Below, in pieces: positions 7,457 through 15,367 of a stretch of 64,000 nt of DNA. The DNA lies in assembly GCF_008905045.1 (NCBI RefSeq), contig NZ_VWMY01000033.1:70245-134244 (forward strand). The letters run 5' to 3'. This DNA is from Streptomyces albicerus (GTDB taxonomy: Bacteria > Actinomycetota > Actinomycetes > Streptomycetales > Streptomycetaceae). How positions within the stretch are numbered: position 1 is the stretch's first letter; each line of letters starts with the position of its first letter. The translations under genes were made by a program, and so were the position numbers. The notes below the pieces were generated by a model. It made no database searches. It had not been told where the DNA came from and was given only the letters and a program-made list of their open reading frames with translations.

Positions 7457-8209
7457 CTACGCCATGGCGGCCTGCTCGGACCAGATGTGCCCGCACTTCG
7501 TGCAGTGCGCGACCGGGGTGGCGCCGGCGCCTCCGTGGATCTCGATGCGGCCGCCGCAGCTCGGGTACGGACACGGCTCGGTGATCGGGGCGACGCGTGC
7601 GGCGATGTCGAGGGCACGCTCTACGCGCTCGGCCGCGCCCTCGGCCACCTTGCCGATCTTCCGCTCCTCGTCCTCGGTCAACCTGCGGCACGGGCCCGGA
7701 GCGTGCTCGACGCGGGCGAGGAGCCACAGCGCGGCGTACGGGGCGGTGCGGCGGCCGGTGTACCTCCAGCGCCGCGGGTCGACCAGTTCGGCCTTCGCCT
7801 GCTGAATCTGGCGGGCGCGGTCCTCCCAGGCGAGCCGCTCCGCGCGGGTGCGGGCGATGGCAGCGCGCTGCGCGCGAGGCATGGCCATGGGGTGGCGCTG
7901 CGCGGCGTGGGCGATGTCGTCTGCGCACTGGACAAGGACCGTTTCGACGATGCGCATCGTGTCGAGGATCGCGAGGCGCACGGGCACGGGGCGCTCGCCG
8001 AGCTGGATCGGGTCGCGCTCCAGGGTGCGCAGGTGCGCGGCCTGGTGGCGTTCGTACTCCAGCTGCTCGGCGTCGGCTTCGTCGAGGCGGGCGAGGTAGC
8101 CGCGGAGGCCGAGGCCGAAGGCGCCGAGCTGGGCGGGTTGGCCGGCGGCTTCGTGGAGGTCGGTCCAGTGGAGGGCGATGGTGCGGAGGTGGTTCGCGGT
8201 GGTGGTCAT
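7457..8209 (-). CDS. Phage protein with C-terminal zinc ribbon
   Basis: 250 residues. A long helical region (residues 1-190) is followed by CPYPSCGG...HCTKCG near 210-245, a four-Cys zinc ribbon. The start at 8209 (MTTTANHLRT) is taken as the first credible Met. Proteins of this shape are common and uncharacterised in Streptomyces phages. It is the last gene of the leftward group before the terminator at 7404-7440. Confidence 0.6.
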   Translation of the reverse strand: MTTTANHLRTIALHWTDLHEAAGQPAQLGAFGLGLRGYLARLDEADAEQLEYERHQAAHLRTLERDPIQLGERPVPVRLAILDTMRIVETVLVQCADDIAHAAQRHPMAMPRAQRAAIARTRAERLAWEDRARQIQQAKAELVDPRRWRYTGRRTAPYAALWLLARVEHAPGPCRRLTEDEERKIGKVAEGAAERVERALDIAARVAPITEPCPYPSCGGRIEIHGGAGATPVAHCTKCGHIWSEQAAMA

Positions 8210-8255
8210 CGTGCGCTCCGTGTGCTGGTGGGGCGTATGGTGATCAGCACCGAGG

Positions 8256-8292
8256 GGGCGCGCCTTCCTGTCTGGCCGGACGGGGCGCGCCC
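8256..8292 (-). terminator. Hairpin after 36-residue gene
   Basis: GGGCGCGCC and GGCGCGCCC form a 9-bp stem with a 19-nt loop downstream of the leftward stop at 8305. Confidence 0.5.
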
Positions 8293-8304
8293 TTCGTCGT
8301 GCGG

Positions 8305-8415
8305 TCAGCCGGTGATCAGGTCGGCGATCGCGCCGATGACGAACATGAGGCAGATCCAGCGCGGTACGCCGGTCTCGCCGGTGAGCCACTGGCAGGCGGT
8401 GCGGATCTTGGCCAT
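8305..8415 (-). CDS. 36-residue single-helix membrane peptide
   Basis: MAKIRTACQWLTGETGVPRW then ICLMFVIGAIADLITG: an amphipathic start and one transmembrane helix. It starts one base after the upstream TGA, so it is probably coupled to that gene. Too short for family assignment. Confidence 0.4.
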   Translation of the reverse strand: MAKIRTACQWLTGETGVPRWICLMFVIGAIADLITG

Positions 8416-8416
8416 G

Positions 8417-8926
8417 TCAGTGCTCCTTGGGCTCGTCGAGGGCCGCGCGGACCCGTGCGGCGGACACTTGGGCGTGCTCCCAGTCGTAGGGCGCGAGGAC
8501 CTCGCGGACCCGTTCGACGGCGGCCTCGGCCGGGCCGGGCGTGCGCACGGCGTCGCGCATCTCGCCCCAGGGCAGCGTGCGGATGCGCTCGTACTTCTCG
8601 TCGGTGGTGTGGCCGTCCCACTGCGCTCGGGGGTCGCCGAAGTCGACGCGCTCGACGTGGTTGAACAGTTCGACGTCGCGCGGCGAGATGTGCCACGAGA
8701 GTTGGCGGCCGGCCACGGTGAGGAAGAGCAGGTGCCATCCGTCTTCGTCGTCGATGTCGAGCGCGGGGACGAGGACGGCGTTCGACGCGTGGAGGGCGGC
8801 GAGCCAGGCGAGGAGGTGGGCGCGTTCGCGGTACGCGCCGTCCCGCTCCTCGGTGAGGCGGTTGATGTCGCCCTGCTGGTCGAGGAGGGTCTGCGCGACG
8901 CGGGTGTGGTCGAGGTACTGGCTCAC
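8417..8926 (-). CDS. Conserved phage hypothetical with N-terminal coiled coil
   Basis: 169 residues. The N-terminus is a coiled coil (LLDQQGDINRLTEERDGAYRE). The compact domain that follows contains WHLLFLTVAGRQLSWHIS and FNHVERV...WDGHTTDEKYERI, a pattern often seen in uncharacterised actinophage proteins. No catalytic residues can be assigned. Confidence 0.55.
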   Translation of the reverse strand: MSQYLDHTRVAQTLLDQQGDINRLTEERDGAYRERAHLLAWLAALHASNAVLVPALDIDDEDGWHLLFLTVAGRQLSWHISPRDVELFNHVERVDFGDPRAQWDGHTTDEKYERIRTLPWGEMRDAVRTPGPAEAAVERVREVLAPYDWEHAQVSAARVRAALDEPKEH

Positions 8927-9177
8927 TGCTGGCCTCCGTTGATCGCGCGGGCGATGGCGAGCGGACCGTGGACGATCGCGGCCAGCTGCTCACCAGTCAG
9001 CGCCGGGGTGTCACGGAGGATGTCCTCGGCGGTGTCGGCTTCGGTCTCCAGCAGTTCGGCGAGCGGCTCGCGGGCGTGCAGCAGGGCCGACACGTCGTCG
9101 TTGGAGTAGCGGACGCCGATGAAGTTGTCGCTGCGGAGAGTGCGGGCTGCGGTGCGCAGCTCCTCGGGGATGGTCAC
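8923..9177 (-). CDS. 84-residue phage protein, unknown
   Basis: A GTG start (VTIPEELRTAARTLRS) overlaps the upstream TGA. The product is helical, with two short LLxxREPLAELLE-like helices. No family recognised. Confidence 0.45.
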   Translation of the reverse strand: MTIPEELRTAARTLRSDNFIGVRYSNDDVSALLHAREPLAELLETEADTAEDILRDTPALTGEQLAAIVHGPLAIARAINGGQQ

Positions 9178-9524
9178 AGGGTCTGGTCCTTCCGGGTGCA
9201 GTGCTCGGGGTCGTGTTCGGCGCCGGCGGTTGCGGCCCACCCGTCGCAACACCAGCCCGCGGCGAACACGGCCTGGACGCCGTCCTCGACGGGTGTGGCG
9301 GCGCGCGGTCTCGTGGCGGCGTCGAGCTGCGCGTGGGCGAAGCGCAGTTCGTCGCGGAGGTACGAGTGGTGGGCTATCGCGGTGGCGAAGGCGACGGCGG
9401 CCGCGGCGAAGAAGGCGGCGTAGTGGAGCGCCTCGTGCTGGTAGCTGACGACGGCGCAGCGCAGGAGGACGCAGGCGATGAGGGCGTACAGCGCGGCGAG
9501 GGCGTGTGTGAAGCGGCGCGTCAT
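9174..9524 (-). CDS. Phage membrane protein with Cys/His tail
   Basis: 116 residues. Two transmembrane helices (THALAALYALIACVLLRCAVV; YAAFFAAAAVAFATAIAHH) precede a cytoplasmic tail with GWCCDGW and EHDPEHC, a possible metal site. GGAGGAA precedes ATG 9524. It overlaps the genes on both sides. Confidence 0.5.
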   Translation of the reverse strand: MTRRFTHALAALYALIACVLLRCAVVSYQHEALHYAAFFAAAAVAFATAIAHHSYLRDELRFAHAQLDAATRPRAATPVEDGVQAVFAAGWCCDGWAATAGAEHDPEHCTRKDQTL

Positions 9525-9613
9525 CGGTTCCTCCAGGGCTGGCGCATCCAGTGGGCGAGGGGCAGGCCGGCGGTGAGGACGACCACGGCGACAAACGCGA
9601 GGACGGCGATCAC
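9521..9613 (-). CDS. 30-residue transmembrane micro-protein
   Basis: A GTG at 9613 within a GTGA overlap, preceded by GGAGG, gives VIAVLAFVAVVVLTAGLPLA then HWMRQPWRNR: one helix plus a basic tail. The second overlap with the downstream start supports a real coding unit. Confidence 0.4.
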   Translation of the reverse strand: MIAVLAFVAVVVLTAGLPLAHWMRQPWRNR

Positions 9614-10389
9614 GTCGGCCTCCGATCGATGGCCTCGATCCAGTTGACGGCGACGGCAGCGGCCTGGACGAGCTCGGCGCGGAGCTTCGCCGGGTCCGAC
9701 TCGGCGAGGGCCTCCCACACCTCCTCGAAGAGGACGTGGCACCACGTGCCGTATCCGGAGGCGAACGCGTCCTCGCACGCCATGCGGGCAAGTCCTGCGG
9801 CTTCGCGCTGGGGCTTGCTGCCGGTGCCGTCGGGGTGGTTCTGCTCGCCCCACTTGGCGTCCTGGCGGGCGCGCTCGGCGCGGATCTCGGCGAGCACCGA
9901 GGAGAGGCCGGCGGGCTCGTCGGGGAACTCGGCGTCGAGCGCGGCGACATCGGCGGCAGCGGCCTCCAGCTCGGCCGCGGTGAACGGCTGCTCCTCGTCG
10001 GCCGTAAGGCTCGGCTCGGCGATCTCGTCGGCATCGCAGTCGATCCCGTCAGCGACCGTGCGCATCGCGACGCGCAGCCCGGTGTTCTTGCACTTCGCGG
10101 CTCGGTCCCGCACCCGCTGCGCCACCTCACGCCACACGGTGGCCCGGAAGACGATGGAGGGCTGCTCGGCGGGGATCAGGAAGACGCGGTCAGTGGAGAT
10201 CCACTTCTCCGAGCCCACAGGGACGGTGAAGGTGTGGCCGGACTTGTCGACTCGGACCTTCACCTGTCCTTTGCCGATCTTCAGCACGGGGCCGACGATC
10301 GTCGCCTGGTAGCGGCCGGACGTCGTGCCCCCGACGGTGTCGCCGGCGCGGACGGTGCGGCCGATGGCGTCTCGGGTGGTCTCGCTCAT
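9610..10389 (-). CDS. Phage protein with MazG-like C-terminal domain
   Basis: 259 residues. The N-terminal 80 residues form a beta domain (GRTVRAGDTVGGTTSGRYQA...). The C-terminal 90 residues contain EIRAERARQDAKWGEQNHPD, FEEVWEALAESDP and LVQAAAVAVNWIEAIDRR, the pattern of phage all-alpha NTP-pyrophosphatase-like (MazG superfamily) proteins, which may adjust nucleotide or alarmone pools. The conserved E and D positions are present, but activity cannot be proven from reading alone. Confidence 0.6.
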   Translation of the reverse strand: MSETTRDAIGRTVRAGDTVGGTTSGRYQATIVGPVLKIGKGQVKVRVDKSGHTFTVPVGSEKWISTDRVFLIPAEQPSIVFRATVWREVAQRVRDRAAKCKNTGLRVAMRTVADGIDCDADEIAEPSLTADEEQPFTAAELEAAAADVAALDAEFPDEPAGLSSVLAEIRAERARQDAKWGEQNHPDGTGSKPQREAAGLARMACEDAFASGYGTWCHVLFEEVWEALAESDPAKLRAELVQAAAVAVNWIEAIDRRPT

Positions 10390-10781
10390 GATCTTGTCCT
10401 TCTGTGCGCGTGGGTGGGCGGAACCGGATGAGAGCGGTACGGCTGTGGTTGGTGTGGCGGGTGCTGTTGGCGCGACGCTCGTCCTCGTCCCCTATAGGGC
10501 GGGGGACGAGGGACGAGGTCGCTTGACGTCGTCCCGACTTCGTCCCGGACGAGGTGGGACGAGGTGGTTGGGGGGTGTGTTTGTGCTGGTGGGAGGGGGT
10601 GTGACTTCGTCCCGTGATGGTGTGTCAGGTCGGGACGAGGTCGTTTCCAAGATCGGGACGAGGTCGGCGAGGCTGTGACCTGGGAGTTTGCCGTTGGGCG
10701 TGTGATCTGACGGTGTGTCACGGGACGAGGTGGGACGAGGTCGGCTGAAAATCGGGACGAGGTGGGGACGAGGTCGCTCAT
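10386..10781 (-). CDS. Low-complexity ORF carrying the iteron array
   Basis: 131 residues, MSDLVPTSSRFSADLVPPRP... The ORF starts in an ATGA overlap with the helicase stop and ends in an ATGA overlap with the next gene, the coupling seen elsewhere in this operon. Yet the product is low-complexity (Pro, Ser, Arg, His) and the repeated DNA unit is read in all three frames (as DLVP, TSS and PPRP). Translation may serve mainly to carry ribosomes across a cis-acting region. A real protein is doubtful. Confidence 0.3.
   Translation of the reverse strand: MSDLVPTSSRFSADLVPPRPVTHRQITRPTANSQVTASPTSSRSWKRPRPDLTHHHGTKSHPLPPAQTHPPTTSSHLVRDEVGTTSSDLVPRPPPYRGRGRASRQQHPPHQPQPYRSHPVPPTHAHRRTRS
10484..10774. 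repeat. GGGACGAGGT iteron array (origin candidate)
   Basis: Direct copies of GGGACGAGGT (some with one change) start at about 10503, 10510, 10546, 10556, 10632, 10655, 10722, 10732, 10754 and 10765. Inverted copies (ACTTCGTCCC) lie at 10537 and 10604. A dyad CCTCGTCCCC ... GGGGACGAGG spans 10484-10511. Pairs of copies are 10 or 11 bp apart, about one helical turn. The array lies just downstream of the helicase gene, which is where iteron origins are often found. Confidence 0.7.
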
Positions 10782-12361
10782 GCCGCTTCTCCGTCCGCTT
10801 CGGGGAGCCGGTGGAGGGTCGCTCCGCGGGGTCCTCTCTCGGCGACGACGCGGCCGGTGTGGACGAGCCGGGTGAGCGCGCGGCGGGTGACGGAGGCGCG
10901 GCCGGGGATGAGTTCCTCGAGGGCGTTCTTGCTCATCGGCTCACGGTTCTTGGTGAGGATCTGGAGGACCTTGTCCTCCCGTTCCTTGATCTCCTGCTCC
11001 TCCTGCGCTGCCCTCTCCTCGTCCGCGGTGCGGTCGACGGGCTCTTCGGTCCGCTCGATCGGCGGGAAGAGGTGCGCGGTGGCGAACTGGTCGCCCTCGG
11101 AGCGGATGACGAGGTCCGCGAACCAGTGCATGGGGTTTCGGCCGCCGGGCAGGGCGTGCTTGCGGATCTGTGCGGGCCGGTCCTTGGCGATGCGGAGGCG
11201 TGAGCGGCCTTCGGTGTTGATGCCGAAGGGGCGGACGGCTTCGAGCATGTACTGGACGCCGTCGACGGCGTTGAGCTTGTGGACGCCTCCGAGGGCGTAG
11301 CGGCCGCGGTTCTCGTTGTTCTTGACGACGTGGTCCAGGGGGACGACGGCGGCCCCGGTGTCGGCGAGGGGGCGCAGGAGCATGCGGCCGAACTTGGCGA
11401 TCTCGGTGTTCTCTTTGAGCTCCAGGCCGAGCATGACCATGGCCTCGGTGACGCCGTCGACGACGATCAGGGAAGGCTGGAGGGCGCCGATGCGGTCGAT
11501 GAACGAGCGCAGCTGCGCGGGCGCGGGGGTGGCGCCGGGGCGGACGTAGTGAAACCTTTCGGCGATGTCCTGCGGGGTGGCGCCGATGAGGAGGAGGCGG
11601 GAGACGACGCCTTCTTCGGAGTCCTCGAAGTCCATGTAGACGACGTGGCATCCGCGGTTGATTTCGACGAGGCAGGAGACGAGGGCGACCCACGACTTGC
11701 CGGCCTCGGACTCGCCCTGGATGCCGTTGACGCGGCCGGGGTAGAACATGCCGATTCCGTCGTCGCGGGCGCCGACGACGGGTTGCGCGGGTTTGTGGGT
11801 GCCGTCGAGGACGGGTGTGAGGTCGGAGAAGCCCCACCCTGTGGCGTCGGTGGCCTGTGGGGTGCGGGGCTGGGTGGCTTCGGCGAGCTCGTTGCGGACG
11901 TGGTCGAGGACCTCGTCGAGGTCGCCTTCGCCGGAGCGTACGAGGTTGGCTGCGCGGTCGGTGGCTTCGATGACGCGGCGGCGTACGGCTGTGTCGCGGA
12001 CGATCTCGGCGTAGTACTCGGCGTTGGCTGCGGTGGGGACCTTTTGCACGAGGGTGTGCAGGTAGGAGGCGCCGCCGACTCTGGCGATCTCCCCCTGTTT
12101 GGTGAGCTCGGCGCCGACCGTGATGGGGTCGACTTGTTCGCCGCGTACGGCCATGCTGACGATGGCTCGGTAGATCGTCTCGTGTGCGGGCCGGTAGAAC
12201 TCGGGGCCTTCGAGGCCGACTTCGATTACGTCCGTGATGGCGCGCTCGGACAGCAGCATTCCGCCGAGGACGGACTGTTCAGCATCCAGGTCCTGCGGGG
12301 GGACCCGTGTGAAGCCGTCGTCGTCCGCCGTGTTGCGCGGGATCTGGCGGACGTTGCTCAC
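10778..12361 (-). CDS. Replicative helicase: DnaB N-domain fused to RepA/RecA-like ATPase
   Basis: 527 residues. The N-terminal 110 residues match the DnaB N-terminal domain (PPQDLDAEQSVLGGMLLSERA). A RecA-fold ATPase follows, with Walker A GESEAGKSW near residue 220 and Walker B PSLIVVDGVTEAM near 300. The C-terminal winged-helix segment (VLQILTKNREPMSKNALEEL) is typical of phage RepA-like ATPases. The GTG start at 12361 has GGAG 11 nt upstream. It is probably loaded at the iteron region next to it. Confidence 0.85.
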   Translation of the reverse strand: MSNVRQIPRNTADDDGFTRVPPQDLDAEQSVLGGMLLSERAITDVIEVGLEGPEFYRPAHETIYRAIVSMAVRGEQVDPITVGAELTKQGEIARVGGASYLHTLVQKVPTAANAEYYAEIVRDTAVRRRVIEATDRAANLVRSGEGDLDEVLDHVRNELAEATQPRTPQATDATGWGFSDLTPVLDGTHKPAQPVVGARDDGIGMFYPGRVNGIQGESEAGKSWVALVSCLVEINRGCHVVYMDFEDSEEGVVSRLLLIGATPQDIAERFHYVRPGATPAPAQLRSFIDRIGALQPSLIVVDGVTEAMVMLGLELKENTEIAKFGRMLLRPLADTGAAVVPLDHVVKNNENRGRYALGGVHKLNAVDGVQYMLEAVRPFGINTEGRSRLRIAKDRPAQIRKHALPGGRNPMHWFADLVIRSEGDQFATAHLFPPIERTEEPVDRTADEERAAQEEQEIKEREDKVLQILTKNREPMSKNALEELIPGRASVTRRALTRLVHTGRVVAERGPRGATLHRLPEADGEAA

Positions 12362-12464
12362 GTGTGGGTCTCCTCGGAAGAGCGTGGTGGGGCGGCGGCG
12401 GTGCAGGAGGAGGCGCCGCAGGCGGGGAGGCGGGAGTCGACGCCGCCCCACCTGCGGGCGCTCG

Positions 12465-13283
12465 TCAGGCTGGGGAGCCGTTCAGGATCGGCGTGTCGAT
12501 GCCGTCGGCGATCGCCTTGAGGACGTCCGCGAAGGCGGCCTTGGCGCGCTCCTCGGGCTGCTCCAACTTGAAGCCGAGCGTGAGCTGGCTGCGGTCCAGC
12601 CGGTACTTGAAGCGGGCGGTCATCGAGTAGGCGTCTGCGCCCTCGAACGGAGGGACCGCGATCTTGAAGGTCTCGGGGATCGCGATGTCGCCCTTGCCGC
12701 CGGCGGTCGCCTTGGTGTCCTCGACGTACGCGAACTTCCGCTCGCCGGACTGCAGTCGTGTGGACGACTGGAACTCGGCTTTCGTGGTGGCCTTGATGGA
12801 CTGGGCGATCTCCAGCATGGTCGCGGCGTCCGGCTCGACGAGGTTCGGCAGGTGGTCCTCGAGGAAGTTCGCGAACCGCTCCTGGTCGACGAGCTTTCCG
12901 TCCAGGTCGGTCCATTCCTGCCAGGCCTTGGTGCGGCGCAGGGCCAGGACGAGGCGGTGCTCGGCGAAGCCGGGCTCGTCCTCGGCGTGGGCGTCGAGGA
13001 CGGCGGTGACGGACAGCCGCTCGACGTCGGAGTAGACCTCGGTTGCGTCGATGTCGCGGTGCTTGCCGTAGTAGGTGAGGAAGCTGTCGGCGTCGCGGAC
13101 GGTCGTGGTGCCGGTCTTGCGGGTCACTCGGCCGGTGTGCTCGGGGCCGGTGAGGTCGAACTGGTGGACGCCGCCGTCGGCGGTGGCGACGAGGTAGATG
13201 CCGCCGGGCTCAACTTCCTTGGGGTCGAGGGCCTGCTGTGCGAGGGCGGCGACGGCCTGGACGCTGGTGTCGGTGTTGGTCAT
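12465..13283 (-). CDS. DUF2303 family phage protein
   Basis: 272 residues matching the DUF2303 (YfdQ) layout: ADSFLTYYGKH near 65, FLEDHLPNLVEPDAATMLEIA near 140, then VEDTKATAGGKGDIAIPETFKI and FKYRLDRSQLTLGFKLE. The function of the family is unknown, but it is often in phage replication/recombination modules, as here between the helicase and the lipoprotein/WhiB genes. Confidence 0.8.
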   Translation of the reverse strand: MTNTDTSVQAVAALAQQALDPKEVEPGGIYLVATADGGVHQFDLTGPEHTGRVTRKTGTTTVRDADSFLTYYGKHRDIDATEVYSDVERLSVTAVLDAHAEDEPGFAEHRLVLALRRTKAWQEWTDLDGKLVDQERFANFLEDHLPNLVEPDAATMLEIAQSIKATTKAEFQSSTRLQSGERKFAYVEDTKATAGGKGDIAIPETFKIAVPPFEGADAYSMTARFKYRLDRSQLTLGFKLEQPEERAKAAFADVLKAIADGIDTPILNGSPA

Positions 13284-13285
13284 GT

Positions 13286-13657
13286 TCAGAGTTCCTTGAT
13301 CTCGTTCTTGGTGGTGGGCAGGTCGCGGACGTCGAAGGACGCCAGTTGACGGGGGTCGTTGCGGGTGGGCCGGCCGTCGTCGTCGACGAAGTACATGGCG
13401 GGCGGGGCGATGGGCCGTGGCGCCTTCAGGTCGGACTCGACGGTGACGAGGACGGGCGCGCCGTCGACGTGGCCCTTGGGGGGCTCGACGACGACCTTCA
13501 CGGTCAGGGAGCCCTTGCGGCCGTGTTCCTGGACGGCGGTGAGGAGCTCGCGGAGTTCGCCGCTGATCTGGTCGTGGGCTTCGCCGCGGCTGTGCTGGAC
13601 GAGGAAGACGGCGAACTCGTCGTCCTTCTGGGCCGGTTCGGTCTGCTGCTGGGTCAT
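13286..13657 (-). CDS. Phage protein beside DUF2303, unknown
   Basis: 123 residues. A two-layer fold is suggested by DQISGELRELLTAVQEHGRKG and SLTVKVVVEP, followed by a conserved-looking YFVDDDGRPTRNDPRQL tail. It ends two bases before the DUF2303 start, and this pair recurs in actinophage genomes. Function unknown; it may be an annealing or DNA-binding partner. Confidence 0.55.
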   Translation of the reverse strand: MTQQQTEPAQKDDEFAVFLVQHSRGEAHDQISGELRELLTAVQEHGRKGSLTVKVVVEPPKGHVDGAPVLVTVESDLKAPRPIAPPAMYFVDDDGRPTRNDPRQLASFDVRDLPTTKNEIKEL

Positions 13658-13700
13658 GTGCTGGTAGTGCCTTTCTGTGACGGGTGGTGCGTTTGTGGTC

Positions 13701-13740
13701 CGGGCCCGCCCCTGTCAGGGGGGAAGTTGGGGCGGGCCCG
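13701..13740 (-). terminator. Terminator upstream of 13657 gene
   Basis: CGGGCCCGCCCC and GGGGCGGGCCCG form a 12-bp perfect stem after the lipoprotein stop at 13791. It divides the early operon, so the DUF2303/helicase group should have a separate promoter or rely on read-through. Confidence 0.7.
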
Positions 13741-13790
13741 GTGGCGGCCGCGGCGTGAGGGCGCCGTGAGCTCGGCCGCCGGTCAGGTGG

Positions 13791-14015
13791 TCAGTCGTCG
13801 CAGTCGTCGTCGAGGTCGACGTGCACGCCGCCACGCGGCTTGGCCGGCTTGGCCTTCGACGCCTTCGGCTGCGGGGTTGGCCGCTCGGCGGCGACGAGGG
13901 CGAGAGCGTCGACGTCGCAGTCGTCGTCCGGGTCCTCACCACACGCGGCGAGCAGCCCGAGAGCGAGGACGGCCGCGACGGCTGCGGCGAGAGCGCGGAG
14001 GCGGGTGGGCTTCAT
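13791..14015 (-). CDS. Small phage lipoprotein
   Basis: 74 residues. A signal peptide with lipobox LAAC at residues 22-25 precedes a short mature part rich in Asp and Lys/Pro, with DDDCD near the start and DDDCDD at the end. Cell-surface phage lipoproteins can block superinfection, but there is no direct evidence for that here. It overlaps the upstream gene by 4 nt. Confidence 0.55.
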   Translation of the reverse strand: MKPTRLRALAAAVAAVLALGLLAACGEDPDDDCDVDALALVAAERPTPQPKASKAKPAKPRGGVHVDLDDDCDD

Positions 14016-14302
14016 CGGGTGGTGTCCTTCCGATTCACCGCGGCCTGTGCGGCGCGGTAGGTGTGTGGGTTGGAGCGGCGCTTGCCGGTAGCGATGGCCT
14101 TCTGGTCGAAGACCGCGGACGCGGCGATCGGCGACGGGGGGAGAGTGTTGGGGGGCGGGCCGTAGCCGGGCTGAGGTTCGTGCTGCCCGGCCTCCGCCCA
14201 TGGGCTGTGCGTGTTGCACTTCCAGCCGGTCAGGTAGAAGCGGACGGGACCGGCGTGGTCGCCGGTGAGGCCGTCGCAGGGCTCCGGATCGCGGGCGCTC
14301 AC
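14012..14302 (-). CDS. 96-residue phage protein, unknown
   Basis: A GTG start (VSARDPEPCDGLTGDHAGP) overlaps the WhiB stop. Several Trp, Tyr and Cys residues (FYLTGWKCNTHSPW) precede a basic tail (TGKRRSNPHTYRAAQAAVNRKD). No family recognised. Coupling to WhiB suggests a related role. Confidence 0.45.
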   Translation of the reverse strand: MSARDPEPCDGLTGDHAGPVRFYLTGWKCNTHSPWAEAGQHEPQPGYGPPPNTLPPSPIAASAVFDQKAIATGKRRSNPHTYRAAQAAVNRKDTTR

Positions 14303-14562
14303 ACTGCGGCCTTGGCTCGGCGCTGCAACTCCTCGTACAGGCGGCGTCGCCCGGTGGGCGTGAGCCCGCCACGGATGCCGTACCGCCTGCATTTGCCCGT
14401 GTTGCCCTCGGCCTCCATCGCGTCCTCCAGGCACTGCTGACGGACGGGGCAGGTTCCGCAGAGGGCCTTCGCCTTGTGGATCTTCGCGGCGCTGGTGCCG
14501 GGGAACATGGCGTCCGGTTCGTCGCCGCACGCGGCCTGGGCGTGCCAGTTGCCGCCCTTCAC
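14299..14562 (-). CDS. WhiB-family iron-sulfur regulator (phage-encoded)
   Basis: 87 residues. It has the four-Cys cluster ligand set: one Cys near residue 11 (QAACGDEPDAMFP), then CGTCPVRQQC, plus the turn GIRGG and a basic C-terminal helix (GRRRLYEELQRRAK). Wbl proteins bind [4Fe-4S] and act with the principal sigma factor. Phage homologues such as TM4 WhiB interfere with the host paralogue. The GTG start at 14562 overlaps the upstream TGA. Confidence 0.88.
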   Translation of the reverse strand: MKGGNWHAQAACGDEPDAMFPGTSAAKIHKAKALCGTCPVRQQCLEDAMEAEGNTGKCRRYGIRGGLTPTGRRRLYEELQRRAKAAV

Positions 14563-14948
14563 CGCGTCACCGCCTGGTCCTCGGCGCGCCACCGGTTCAC
14601 GGTGCGCGGCGTGACGCCGACCCGTGCTGCGATCTCCGGAGCGCTGCACTTGCGTGCGGTGAGGCGCCAGCACGCGATGCGGGCCTCGGCGCGGGACAGC
14701 GGCGGTAGCGGCCGGAGCCCTTTCACGACGCGCTGTACGGCTTCCTCGTCCAGCTCGGCGTGCGCCGGGCGCGGTGGGCGGGTCGACGTGTAGCGGTTCG
14801 GGCGGGCGATGTGTTCGAGGCGGCGGGCGGCTCCGCGGTAGGTCTTGGCCTGGCCGCGGTCCGGGTCGGTGTCGGCCAGGGTGCGGAGCAGTGTGGCGAG
14901 GCGTCGGGCCTGCGCGGGTCCCTTGAGGCGGAGGGTGATCTCGATCAT
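14559..14948 (-). CDS. HTH protein with C-terminal homeodomain-like reader
   Basis: 129 residues. The C-terminal 45 residues form a helix-turn-helix (RKCSAPEIAARVGVTPRTVN) resembling HTH_23/sigma-region-4-like readers. The N-terminal half is helical and basic. It may regulate late transcription together with the adjacent WhiB. It is coupled by ATGA overlap to the resolvase gene upstream. Confidence 0.6.
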   Translation of the reverse strand: MIEITLRLKGPAQARRLATLLRTLADTDPDRGQAKTYRGAARRLEHIARPNRYTSTRPPRPAHAELDEEAVQRVVKGLRPLPPLSRAEARIACWRLTARKCSAPEIAARVGVTPRTVNRWRAEDQAVTR

Positions 14949-15367
14949 CGGGCCACCACCTCGTTGTCGAGCTCGTCGAGGGCGAGCTCCTCCATCGGTT
15001 GGCGGCGGCCGGGCTGGTCCTTCCGCGCGGTCAGCCGCCAGTACTTCCGGCCCCGGGGCAGCTGCTCGGCGAGTACCGGTACGGCGCCGACCATGAGGGA
15101 GAGGTCCCACAGGGCGTTCCACTCGGCCGGTGGGAGGGCGCCGGAGCGCTTGCACTGGACGAAGAGGATCTGTCCGGTCTTGATGGCGACGAGGTCGATC
15201 TTCGACTTCGACCCAGCGGTGCGGAGGACTTCGTAGCCTTGCTCGCGGAGGTGGGTGCGGACGCGGTGTTCGAGGTCGCGGCCGCGGGCGTAGTTGCTGC
15301 GGGGCCGGGGCCCGGCCGCCGTGGTGGCGGCCGGAACCTCGGGGGTGAACAGACCTGGCACGGTCAC
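14945..15367 (-). CDS. Holliday-junction-resolvase-like PD-(D/E)XK nuclease
   Basis: 140 residues. The order NYARGRDLEHRVRTHL (motif with E), GSKSKIDLVAI (catalytic D) and ILFVQCKRSG (QxK) matches archaeal Hjc-like and phage resolvases. It would cut branched replication or recombination intermediates. The GTG start at 15367 overlaps the upstream stop. Confidence is good for the fold and moderate for the exact substrate. Confidence 0.7.
   Translation of the reverse strand: MTVPGLFTPEVPAATTAAGPRPRSNYARGRDLEHRVRTHLREQGYEVLRTAGSKSKIDLVAIKTGQILFVQCKRSGALPPAEWNALWDLSLMVGAVPVLAEQLPRGRKYWRLTARKDQPGRRQPMEELALDELDNEVVAR

Noticed and set aside
10484..10774. CRISPR array
   Set aside because: The repeat unit is only 10 bp, appears in both orientations, and has irregular or no spacers. 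No cas genes are near.
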